Positions 1 through 7,592 of a DNA stretch of 64,000 bases are shown here, one piece after another. Source of the DNA: Pseudomonas resinovorans NBRC 106553 (GTDB lineage: Bacteria; Pseudomonadota; Gammaproteobacteria; Pseudomonadales; Pseudomonadaceae); the NCBI RefSeq assembly GCF_000412695.1, contig NC_021499.1, positions 4,588,001-4,652,000 on the forward strand, in the 5' to 3' direction. A program made the translations under genes and the position numbers. Position 1 is the first letter of the stretch. Each line of letters starts with the position of its first letter. Below the pieces are notes generated by a model. The model had not been told where the DNA came from. It did not search any database and was given only the letters and a program-made list of their open reading frames with translations.

Positions 1-1377
1 CAGGCAGAAGGACGTGGCGGTCGCCCCGATGGCGGGCCTGGCCATCCCCAGCGCGCCGAAGAACAGCGGCACCCCCAAGGCCATGCAGAGCATCGCGAAG
101 CCGCTGAGCTGGGGCAGCAACACCTGGCCGACGAAAAACGCCACCGGCAGCGCATAGAGGATCCCGCGCAGGAACAGCATGCCGATCTGCTCGGCGTTCT
201 CGCGACTGGCGAACAGGCCACAGATCACACAGGTCAGGGTCAGGGCACCCACGGCCGAGGTCCAGGCGGTGGCCAGCCAGAAGGCCGACAGTCCCAGGAA
301 CGCCAGGGAGCTGCGCAGGCCGTAGATGGCGGCGGTCTGCACATCGCGGTGGGCGGACAGGGGCGGCGGTGCGTCCGCTGGCGCCTCGCCACGTTCCACC
401 CCGTGCATGGCCACCACCGCCGCCGCTGCCTGGCGGGCCAGCACCGCCATGCGCACCAGGCAGTACTGCTGGATGGTGGACAGCGCGTCGTTCTCAGAGG
501 CCACCAGCAAGCGTTCGCGCAGGGTGTCCAGGTGCGCGACATCGGGCTCGACCAGGGCCTGTTCCAATTCCTCCAACCAGGGTCGCAACACTTGCGCCTC
601 ACCCTCGCTCAATTGCAGCCACTGACGGGCTACACCACGGGCCAGGCGCAACAGGCTGAGCAGGTCATGGCTGAGCGCCTGCAAGGCCACCGCCCGCTGG
701 CGGCCGCGACTGCCCTCGAACCAGGCGTGCTCGCGCTGGGCGTCCACGGCGACGATGCGCCCCAGGACGCCGAGCAATCCCTGGCGCTCCTGGCGTTCGC
801 CCTTGAGTGCCGAGATCGCCGCCTGGACACCGCATTCCCAGGTGTCCCGCGCCTGGCGCGCCAGCTGCAGTTCCACCCGCTGGGGCCAGAGCAGCGCGCT
901 GGTCAGGGTGGCGCAGAGGATGCCGAGGCAGATTTCCGTGGAGCGCGCCACCGCCTGGTCGAACACGGCCAGCGGGTGGGCGATGGCGGGCAGGCCGATG
1001 ATGGCCACCGTGTAGCCGGCCAGCACGAAGGCATAGGACCAGGCGCTGCGCATCATGGTGGAGGCGGCGGTACAAAAGCCCAGCCAGAGGGCCAGGGCCA
1101 GCAGGAAAAGCCAGGGGGTCTGGGCGAAGAGCGCCATGATCAGCACCGACATGGCGGTGCCCACCAGGGTGCCGAGCAGCCGCGCCAGGCCCTTCTGCAC
1201 CACCATGCCGGACAGCGGCTGGGCGACGATGAAAGCGGTCATCAGCGCCCACTGCGGTTGCTGCAGGTCGAAGCGGTACGCCAGCCAGAGCGCGAGGCCG
1301 CCGCCCAGCAGGGTCTTGATCGCGAACTGCAGCGCCAGCATGTCGGGCGCCAGGAAGGCACGCAGGTTGTCGCGCAC
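1..1377 (-). CDS. FUSC-family inner-membrane exporter, C-terminus cut by window edge
   Basis: The frame stays open to base 1, giving 459 residues; family members are usually about 600-700, so the C-terminus lies outside. The N-terminus carries the FUSC hallmark: residues around 12-75 hold a helix, then QPQWALMTAFIVAQPLSG, then KGLARLLGTLVG. More hydrophobic segments follow, then a soluble helical stretch around residues 180-340 and a second membrane block (near FLGLSAFWLATAW) before the edge. The family includes AaeB-type efflux of aromatic carboxylates and fusaric-acid resistance; the substrate here is unknown. GTG at 1377 is the best start I see, because an in-frame TGA lies further upstream and no ATG fits. 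It is divergent from the TetR gene at 1571. Confidence 0.8.
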   Translation of the reverse strand, partial: MRDNLRAFLAPDMLALQFAIKTLLGGGLALWLAYRFDLQQPQWALMTAFIVAQPLSGMVVQKGLARLLGTLVGTAMSVLIMALFAQTPWLFLLALALWLGFCTAASTMMRSAWSYAFVLAGYTVAIIGLPAIAHPLAVFDQAVARSTEICLGILCATLTSALLWPQRVELQLARQARDTWECGVQAAISALKGERQERQGLLGVLGRIVAVDAQREHAWFEGSRGRQRAVALQALSHDLLSLLRLARGVARQWLQLSEGEAQVLRPWLEELEQALVEPDVAHLDTLRERLLVASENDALSTIQQYCLVRMAVLARQAAAAVVAMHGVERGEAPADAPPPLSAHRDVQTAAIYGLRSSLAFLGLSAFWLATAWTSAVGALTLTCVICGLFASRENAEQIGMLFLRGILYALPVAFFVGQVLLPQLSGFAMLCMALGVPLFFGALGMARPAIGATATSFCL

Positions 1378-1513
1378 AGGCGAGGTCCAAGGATGATCCG
1401 GATGACAATCAAGATAGACCGGCGCAGCCCATGCGCACCCCTCATTACCGGCTCGATGTCGTCATTCGCCTGGAGGCATCGCCTACGTTCGTCGGCTTCG
1501 CGTTGCTAATTAA

Positions 1514-1529
1514 TTAAATGCATATTTAA
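1514..1529. promoter_or_regulatory. Candidate TetR operator (TTAAAT-GCAT-ATTTAA)
   Basis: An inverted repeat with 6-bp arms TTAAAT and ATTTAA around a 4-bp spacer sits in the AT-rich stretch between the divergent FUSC and TetR genes, about 40 bp before the TetR start. TetR repressors often bind such sites beside their own gene. That this is the operator is inferred from position and symmetry only. Confidence 0.45.
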
Positions 1530-1570
1530 ATAAAAATGTCGTCCCCTGACCCTGACCGGAGATGCCCCAC

Positions 1571-2209
1571 ATGTCCCGCCCCCGCTCCCCGGGCCGCCCC
1601 ACCGGTGACTCCCAGCTCCAGCGTGAACGCCTGCTGGACGCCGCCGCCGAGTCCTTCGCCCATACCGGCATCCAGGCCTCCAGCCTGCGCGCCATCGCCC
1701 AGCAGGCAGGGGTGACGCCGGCCCTGGTCAACTACTACTTCGGCAACAAGCAGCGCCTGGTGGACGCCCTGGTGGAAGAACGCCTGTTGCCGCTGTTCCA
1801 GGGCATGGCCGAGCGCCTGCAGCAGATCGGCGACGACCCCCGCGAGCTGATCACCGCCTTCGTTCGCGGCATGAGCGCCAACCTCAGCAAGAACCCCTGG
1901 CTGCCGCCGCTCTGGGTGCGCGAAGTGCTCTGCGAAGGCGGCGCCCTGCGCACGCTGATGCCCAGCCGCTTCGCGCCCATGGTGCCGCTGCTGCTGGCCC
2001 AGCGCTTCGCCGCCGCACAGTCCGCCGGCCGCCTCAACCCCGACCTCGACCCACGCCTGCTGGTGGTTTCGCTGATGAGCGTGGTGATGCTGCCCTACGC
2101 CGCCAGTCCGATCTGGCGCGGCATCTTTGCCAGCCCGGAGATCGGCGACGAGGCCATGGTCAAACACATACTGGCGCTGCTCGAACGCGGCCTGGAGATC
2201 ACGCCATGA
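1571..2209 (+). CDS. TetR-family repressor, CecR (YbiH)-like
   Basis: A 212-residue regulator. The N-terminal helix-turn-helix runs from about residue 15 to 60, with SSLRAIAQQAGVTPALVNYYF as its core, and an all-helical ligand-binding domain follows. The gene leads an operon of HlyD subunit, ABC ATPase and ABC permease joined by 4-bp overlaps, the arrangement of Escherichia coli cecR-ybhGFSR, where CecR controls a drug-sensitivity exporter. GGAG at 1558-1561 is 9 nt before ATG 1571 but touches the alternative ATG 1562, so 1571 is preferred. It probably represses its own operon. The inducer cannot be read from sequence. Confidence 0.85.
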   Translation: MSRPRSPGRPTGDSQLQRERLLDAAAESFAHTGIQASSLRAIAQQAGVTPALVNYYFGNKQRLVDALVEERLLPLFQGMAERLQQIGDDPRELITAFVRGMSANLSKNPWLPPLWVREVLCEGGALRTLMPSRFAPMVPLLLAQRFAAAQSAGRLNPDLDPRLLVVSLMSVVMLPYAASPIWRGIFASPEIGDEAMVKHILALLERGLEITP

Positions 2210-3159
2210 AGCGCCTGCTCCCCTGCCTGCTGGTCCTGGCCCTGCTGGCCGGCTGCGAAGACCGTGCCGGGCAGACCCTGCTCGGCACCCTGGAGTGGGA
2301 CCGCGTGGGCCTGCCCGCCGAAGCCTCGGAAACCATCCTCAGCTGGCGCGTGGCCGAGGGCGACCGGGTGGACGCCGGCCAACTGCTGCTGGAGCTCGAC
2401 CCGCGCCGGGTCGACGCCCGCCTCAAGGAGGCCGAAGGCGATGTCGGCCAGGCCCAGGCCCGGCTGGCCGAGCTGAGCAACGGCGCGCGCAGCGAAACCG
2501 TGGACGCCGCCCGCGCCACCCTGAGCCGCAACCGCGCCGAACTCACCGATGCCGAGCGCAACTTCCAGCGCATCGAATCCCTCTACCAGCGCCGCCAGGT
2601 GGCCATCGCCGAACTGGACCGCGCCCGCGCCGCCCGCGACCAGTCCCGCGCCACGGTGAGCAATGCCGACGCCCAGTTGCGCGAGCTCACCAACGGCACC
2701 CGCCCGGAACAGATCGAACAGGCCAGCGCCCAGCTCCAGGCCGCCCAGGGTCGGCTGGCACAGCTCAAGGTCGATCGCGAACACCTGAGCCTGCGCGCGC
2801 CCCGCGCCGGGCGGGTCGACGCCCTGCCCTTCAAGCCCGGCGACCAGCCGCCGCTGAACGCCGAGCTGGTCAGCCTGCTGGTGGGCGATGCGCCCTACGC
2901 ACGGGTCTACGTGCCGGCCTCGGTGCGCCCGAACATCGCCATAGGCGACGAACTGAAAGTGACGGTAGAAGGCGTGGCCGACCCCTTCACTGCACGGGTG
3001 CGCAGCATCGCCAGCGAATCCAGTTTCACCCCCTACTTCGCCCTGACCGGCGCGGACGCCAGCCGCCTGGTCTACCGTGCCGAGCTGGTGCTGGAAGGCG
3101 AGGCCGCGCGGCAGTTGCCCGCCGGCCTGCCGGTGCAGGCACAACGGGTTGCCCAATGA
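2206..3159 (+). CDS. HlyD-family periplasmic adaptor lipoprotein (YbhG-like)
   Basis: A 317-residue membrane-fusion protein that should link the inner-membrane ABC exporter to an outer-membrane channel. The leader ends in the lipobox LLAGC (Cys near residue 18), so it is probably lipid-anchored. A split biotinyl-lipoyl-like domain flanks a long helical hairpin at about residues 75-190 (SETVDAARATLSRNRAEL, then RPEQIEQASAQLQAAQGRL). A beta-barrel region follows. ATG 2206 overlaps the TetR stop by 4 bp, suggesting translational coupling. E. coli YbhG is similar in length and context. Confidence 0.85.
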   Translation: MKRLLPCLLVLALLAGCEDRAGQTLLGTLEWDRVGLPAEASETILSWRVAEGDRVDAGQLLLELDPRRVDARLKEAEGDVGQAQARLAELSNGARSETVDAARATLSRNRAELTDAERNFQRIESLYQRRQVAIAELDRARAARDQSRATVSNADAQLRELTNGTRPEQIEQASAQLQAAQGRLAQLKVDREHLSLRAPRAGRVDALPFKPGDQPPLNAELVSLLVGDAPYARVYVPASVRPNIAIGDELKVTVEGVADPFTARVRSIASESSFTPYFALTGADASRLVYRAELVLEGEAARQLPAGLPVQAQRVAQ

Positions 3160-4103
3160 ACGGCCAGGAAGCGGTGATCCGCGCCACCGGCCTGACCAAG
3201 CGTTTTGGCCAGCTCACCGCGGTGGACGGGCTCAACCTCAAGGTCGATCGCGCCGAGGTGTTCGGTTTCCTCGGCCCCAACGGCTGCGGCAAGTCCACCA
3301 CCATCCGCATGCTCTGCGGCCTGCTGCTGCCGAGTGCCGGCGAGATCGAAGTACTCGGCTGCCGCATTCCCCAGGACGCCGAGGCGCTGAAACGGCGCAT
3401 CGGCTACATGACCCAGAAGTTCTCCCTGTACGAAGACCTGACCGTGGGCGAGAACCTGGAATTCCTCGCCACCGTCCAGGGCCTGGACCGCAAGGCGGCG
3501 CGCCAGCGCATCGACGAACTGCTGGAGCGCTACTGGCTGGCGGACCGCCGCACGCAGTTGGCCGGCACCATGAGCGGCGGCCAGAAACAGCGCCTGGCCC
3601 TGGCCGGCGCGGTACTGCACAAACCCGACCTGCTGCTGCTGGACGAACCCACCAGCGCCGTGGACCCGCAGTCGCGCCGGGAATTCTGGGATTCGCTGTT
3701 CGAACTGGCCGAGGCCGGCACCACCCTGCTGGTCTCCACCCACTACATGGACGAAGCCGAACGCTGCACCCGCCTGGGCATCCTCGACGCCGGCCGCCTG
3801 GTGGCCGACGGCAGCCCCACCGAACTGATGGCCGCCCTGCCCGGCCGCCCGCTGCTGGTGGAATGCGCCCAGCCACGCCAGGCCCAGCGCGCCCTGCAAG
3901 GCGCCCCGGAGGTCATCGCCATGGCCCAGATCGGCGCCACGTTGCGGGTGCTCAGTGCCGTGGAAGATGCCCACGATCGCGTCGCCAGGCGCCTGGCCGA
4001 CCAGGGCGTGGAGGCCGAGGTGAAGCCCACCGACGCCAACCTCGAAGACGTCTTCGTCGCCGTCACCCACCGCCCGCTGGAACGGGCCGGAGCCCCGTCA
4101 TGA
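3156..4103 (+). CDS. ABC exporter ATPase, single domain (YbhF-like half)
   Basis: A 315-residue ATP-binding subunit. Walker A is GPNGCGKST near residue 41, the signature is TMSGGQKQRLALAGA near residue 138, and Walker B is LLLLDEP followed by an H-loop in VSTHYMDEAE. The C-terminus has the extension typical of ABC-2 exporters. E. coli YbhF is a fused tandem of two such domains, while here there is one, so two copies would have to assemble per transporter. It overlaps hlyD by 4 bp and the permease by 4 bp. It belongs to the CecR-type multidrug exporter operon; the substrate is inferred only from that similarity. Confidence 0.87.
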   Translation: MNGQEAVIRATGLTKRFGQLTAVDGLNLKVDRAEVFGFLGPNGCGKSTTIRMLCGLLLPSAGEIEVLGCRIPQDAEALKRRIGYMTQKFSLYEDLTVGENLEFLATVQGLDRKAARQRIDELLERYWLADRRTQLAGTMSGGQKQRLALAGAVLHKPDLLLLDEPTSAVDPQSRREFWDSLFELAEAGTTLLVSTHYMDEAERCTRLGILDAGRLVADGSPTELMAALPGRPLLVECAQPRQAQRALQGAPEVIAMAQIGATLRVLSAVEDAHDRVARRLADQGVEAEVKPTDANLEDVFVAVTHRPLERAGAPS

Positions 4104-5179
4104 ACCTGCGCCGCCTGGGGGCCATCGTCCTCAAGGAACTGCGCCAGCTGCGCCGCGACCGCCTGACCTTCGCCATGATCGTCGGCATCCCGATCATGCA
4201 GCTGGTGCTCTTCGGCTACGCCATCAACATGGACGTGCGCGGCCTGCACGCCGCCGTGATGGACCAGGCCGACACCGCCCGCTCCCGTGAAGTGGTGGCC
4301 GAACTCGGCGCCAGCCAGGTGCTGGACTTCCGCTACCGGATCAACAACCCGCAGCAGCTCAACCAGCTGCTGCGCGACGGCAGCATCAGCGCCGCCCTGG
4401 TGGTGCCCCCGGACTTCGAGGCGCGCCTGGAACGCCGCGACCGCCCACCGCTGCAACTGGTGGTGGACGGCTCCGACCAGGTGGTGCAGGCCTCCGCCCG
4501 GCAGCTGGCGGCCTTTCCCCTGCCCGGCTGGGAACAGCCCACCGGGGTCGAGGTGGTGAACTTCTACAACCCGGAACGCCTGGCGCCGCTGAACACGGTG
4601 CCGGGGCTGATCGGCGTGATCCTCACCATGACCATGGTGCTGTTCACCGCCATCGCCCTGGTGCGCGAACGCGAGCGCGGCAACATGGAACTGCTGATCA
4701 CCACGCCGCTGTCGCCCTGGGAACTGACCCTGGGCAAGGTGTTGCCCTTCGTCGGCATCGGCCTGGTGCAGGTGACGGTGATTCTCCTGGTGGGCCTGTG
4801 GCTGTTCGACGTACCGGTGCGCGGTTCCCTGCTGGAGCTGTATGGCGCATCCCTGGTGTTCATCTTCGCCAGCCTGACCCTGGGGGTGTTCATCTCCACC
4901 CTGGCGCGCAGCCAGTTCCAGGCAATGCAGATGGCCTTCTTCACCTTCCTGCCGCAGATCCTGCTGTCCGGCTTCATGTTCCCCTTCGCCGGCATGCCGG
5001 TGGCGGCGCAGTGGATAGCCGAGGTGCTGCCGCTGACCCATTTCCTGCGCCTGGCCCGGGGCATCATGCTGCGCGGCGCCGGCCTGGCCGAGCTCTGGCT
5101 GGAGCTGGTGGTGCTGGTGATCTTCACCCTGGTGATGCTGACCGTTGCGGTGATGCGGGTGCACAAGCGGCTGGATTGA
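4100..5179 (+). CDS. ABC-2 type exporter permease (YbhS/YbhR-like)
   Basis: A 359-residue membrane subunit with one N-terminal helix (residues about 22-42), a large extracytoplasmic domain (about 45-165), and five helices in the C-terminal half beginning at LNTVPGLIGVILTMTMVL. The family motif RERERGNMELLITTPLSPWELTLGK is recognisable (in two pieces: RERERGNMELL and TPLSPWELTLGK). E. coli encodes two permeases, YbhS and YbhR; only one is present here, so it is presumably a homodimer. It is the last gene of the operon, and a REP-type palindrome follows its stop. Confidence 0.85.
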   Translation: MNLRRLGAIVLKELRQLRRDRLTFAMIVGIPIMQLVLFGYAINMDVRGLHAAVMDQADTARSREVVAELGASQVLDFRYRINNPQQLNQLLRDGSISAALVVPPDFEARLERRDRPPLQLVVDGSDQVVQASARQLAAFPLPGWEQPTGVEVVNFYNPERLAPLNTVPGLIGVILTMTMVLFTAIALVRERERGNMELLITTPLSPWELTLGKVLPFVGIGLVQVTVILLVGLWLFDVPVRGSLLELYGASLVFIFASLTLGVFISTLARSQFQAMQMAFFTFLPQILLSGFMFPFAGMPVAAQWIAEVLPLTHFLRLARGIMLRGAGLAELWLELVVLVIFTLVMLTVAVMRVHKRLD

Positions 5180-5205
5180 TTTCCGTCGGCTGGGCCATCT
5201 TTTTC

Positions 5206-5302
5206 TGTAGGGGCGAATTCATTCGCCAGGCAGGCCGCAGGCCTGCCCTTTCGATTCCCGAGGGCGGCTACGCCGCCCTTGGCGAATGAATTCGCCCCTA
5301 CA
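5206..5302. repeat. REP-like palindrome, family A (GAATTCATTCGC type)
   Basis: Two 22-bp arms (5206-5227 and 5281-5302) are perfect inverse complements, each containing GAATTCATTCGC or its complement. Two smaller GC hairpins lie between them. The element sits between the 3' ends of two convergent genes and may also end transcription in both directions. Related copies occur at 11521, 35364, 35503 and 50126. Confidence 0.85.
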
Positions 5303-5307
5303 CCGGC

Positions 5308-6435
5308 CTACGACAGCAGACTCGCGATGGTCCGCTCACCCAACGCCGGCCCTACGCTCATGCCAACGCCGCTGTGCATCAATACGCCGGTCACACCAGG
5401 CGCGGCCTTGAGCACCGAGAAAGGTCCCGGCCCGCGTGCGCCGTAGACACCCTGCCAACGCTCGACCACCTGCAGGCGGGTGCCCAGGGTCTGCTCCGCC
5501 AGCGCCAGCAGGATGTCGTCCACCGCCTCGGCGTTGAAGGGCGAGGCATCGCTGCCGTAGTGGTGGGAGTCGCCGACGATCAGCTCGCCATAGGGCGTCG
5601 GGCTGACCAGCAGGTGGATGCCGTGTTCTTCCAGCTCAGGCTGCTGCTCGCGGATCTGCTCGCGGATGGCCTCGGCTTCCGGCAGGTCGGCGAAGGCGCC
5701 GTAGTGCACGCAGCTCAGCCCCGTGAGCACCGCCTGGCGCAGGCCGAAGTCGCGCTCGGGACGCACCCGCAGCATTTGCAGGCGGCACACCTGCGGCTGC
5801 AACGGTGCGATCTGCTCGGCCAGCAGGGTCTGATAGTCGTGGCCGGAGCAGACGATGATCTGCCCCGCGCGGCAACGGCCCAGGGTGCTGTGGATAACCC
5901 CCGGTTCGACGTCGCGAACCAGGGTGGAGAAATGAAACTCGACGCCATGCTCGCGGCGCAGATGGTCCACCAGCGCCGGCACGGCCTCGCGGGAATAGAC
6001 CTGCTGGTCGTCCAGCCCCAGCAGCGCCGCGCGGTGGTGGCTGAACTGCCCCTGGTAGAGGTCGTGCAGGCGTTCGCCGCGCAGCAGTTCGACGCGGTAG
6101 CCGTGCTCCGGCGCGCGCACCTCGCAGAACGCCTCCAGCAGTTCTTCCTCGGCGCGGGTACGGGCCAGCAGCAGGGAGCCCTCACGGCGGATATGGAAGC
6201 CGGCGGCCTCGGCCCAGCCGGCCCAGATCTCGCGGCTTTCCTTGGCCAGGGCCTGCATGGGGCCCGGTGGCTGGCCGGTGACCAGGGCCTGGCCGAAGTT
6301 GCGTACCGAGGCGCCGAGCGGCGTGGCGCTGCGTTCGAAGACGCTGACGCGCAGGCCACGGCGGGCGGCGGCGTAGGCGTGGGAAAGGCCGAGGATGCCG
6401 GCGCCGACGATGGCGATATCGGTGTCTTGCAGCAT
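5308..6435 (-). CDS. FAD-dependent amine oxidoreductase (DAO family) of the phosphonate-linked type
   Basis: A 375-residue flavoenzyme. The Rossmann dinucleotide-binding motif is at the N-terminus (IVGAGILGLSHAYAAARRG, residues 9-27), and a DAO/glycine-oxidase fold follows. SVRNFGQ near residue 45 and the C-terminal GPGPFSVLKAAPGVTG fit the small subfamily of FAD oxidoreductases found beside 2-aminoethylphosphonate genes. It is the last gene of an ABC importer operon. AAGGAG precedes ATG 6435. I infer oxidative deamination or demethylation of an aminophosphonate, but the substrate is not shown by sequence. Confidence 0.72.
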   Translation of the reverse strand: MLQDTDIAIVGAGILGLSHAYAAARRGLRVSVFERSATPLGASVRNFGQALVTGQPPGPMQALAKESREIWAGWAEAAGFHIRREGSLLLARTRAEEELLEAFCEVRAPEHGYRVELLRGERLHDLYQGQFSHHRAALLGLDDQQVYSREAVPALVDHLRREHGVEFHFSTLVRDVEPGVIHSTLGRCRAGQIIVCSGHDYQTLLAEQIAPLQPQVCRLQMLRVRPERDFGLRQAVLTGLSCVHYGAFADLPEAEAIREQIREQQPELEEHGIHLLVSPTPYGELIVGDSHHYGSDASPFNAEAVDDILLALAEQTLGTRLQVVERWQGVYGARGPGPFSVLKAAPGVTGVLMHSGVGMSVGPALGERTIASLLS

Positions 6436-6468
6436 GGGGACTCCTTGGGATCGAGCGGGCTCCGACTT

Positions 6469-6503
6469 CCCTCACCCCAACCCCTCTCCCAGGGGGAGAG
6501 GGG
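6469..6503. repeat. Intergenic hairpin repeat, family C (CCTCACCCCAACCCCTCTCCC type)
   Basis: CCCCTCTCCC (6481-6490) pairs perfectly with GGGAGAGGGG (6494-6503) over a 3-nt loop, preceded by CCTCACCCCAA. The same module recurs near 25668, 35437, 54125 and 54211. It lies between the binding-protein gene and the oxidoreductase gene and could stabilise or attenuate the transcript. Confidence 0.75.
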
Positions 6504-6532
6504 CTATTGGTGCAGGGAGCCGAACCCCGGTG

Positions 6533-7552
6533 TTACTGCGGCAGCTTCTCGGACTTGCCGTCGTAGCGCTTGCGCCATTCGGCGAGGATCTGGTCGCGGT
6601 TCTGCGAGGCCCAGGCGAAGTCGTTCTTGATCAGGCGCTGCTCGTAGTCGGCCGGCAGTTCGGTCTGCGGCTTGGCGATGCCGGGGGCGGCGAGCACGGC
6701 GAAGTTTTCCTTGTAGAGGTTCATCGCCGCCGGGCTGGCGGAGAAGTCGGCGAGCTTCTTCGCCGCATCCAGCTGGTCGGTGCCCTTGACGATGCCGGTG
6801 GCCTCGATCTCCCAGCCCAGGCCTTCCTTGGGCAGGACGATGTCCAGCGGCGCGCCCTGGCGTTTCAGCTGCACGGCCGGGTACTCGAAGGAGATGCCGA
6901 TGGGGAACTCGCCGGCGGCGGCCAGCTTGCACGGCTTGGAGCCGGAGTGGACGTACTGGCCGATGTTCTGGTGCAGGCCATCCATGTAGGCCCAGCCCTG
7001 CTTCTCGCCGAAGGTCTGCAGCCAGGCGCTGACGTCGAGGAAACCGGTGCCGGAGGACGCCGGGTTCGGCATCACGATCTTGCCCTGGTACTCGGGCTTG
7101 GTCAGGTCTTCCCAGCTCACCGGCTTGGCCAGGCCCTGCTTCTCGGCTTCCACGGTGTTGAAGCAGATGGTCGCGGCCCACACGTCCATGCCCACCCAGG
7201 CCGGCGGGTTGGCGGCGTCGCGGTAGTTGGCGCCGATGCTGTCCAGGTGTTCGGGGGCGTATTTTTCCAGCATGCCCTGCTGATCGAGGATGGCCAGGCT
7301 GGAGGCGGCCAGGCCCCACACGGCGTCGGCCTGGGGGCGGTCCTTCTCGGCCAGCAGCTTGGCGGTGATGATGCCGGTGGAGTCACGCACCCACTTGATC
7401 TCGATATCCGGGTTCTGCGCTTCGAAGGCCTTCTTGTAGGCCGACAGCTGCTCGGCTTCCAGGGCGGTGTAGACAGTCAGCGTGGTGGCGGCCTGGGCCT
7501 GGAGGCTGAAGCCGGCCATGACGGCGGCGGCGAGGGCGAGGCGTTTGAACAT
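6533..7552 (-). CDS. Periplasmic binding protein of a putative 2-aminoethylphosphonate ABC importer
   Basis: A 339-residue class-II solute-binding protein. The signal peptide MFKRLALAAAVMAGFSLQAQA is cleaved near AQA-AT (shown here as its first 21 positions; cleavage after residue about 21). The mature part opens LTVYTALEAEQL, the start seen in the FutA/AfuA-like group that also contains phosphonate binders. It lies downstream of the permease in one operon with an ATPase, a LysR gene and a FAD oxidoreductase. An Fe3+ ligand is the main alternative, but the LysR and oxidoreductase neighbours favour aminoethylphosphonate. Confidence 0.7.
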   Translation of the reverse strand: MFKRLALAAAVMAGFSLQAQAATTLTVYTALEAEQLSAYKKAFEAQNPDIEIKWVRDSTGIITAKLLAEKDRPQADAVWGLAASSLAILDQQGMLEKYAPEHLDSIGANYRDAANPPAWVGMDVWAATICFNTVEAEKQGLAKPVSWEDLTKPEYQGKIVMPNPASSGTGFLDVSAWLQTFGEKQGWAYMDGLHQNIGQYVHSGSKPCKLAAAGEFPIGISFEYPAVQLKRQGAPLDIVLPKEGLGWEIEATGIVKGTDQLDAAKKLADFSASPAAMNLYKENFAVLAAPGIAKPQTELPADYEQRLIKNDFAWASQNRDQILAEWRKRYDGKSEKLPQ

Positions 7553-7592
7553 GGAAGAACTCCTGGTCGGGATGGCTTGGGGTTGTGGTTGT

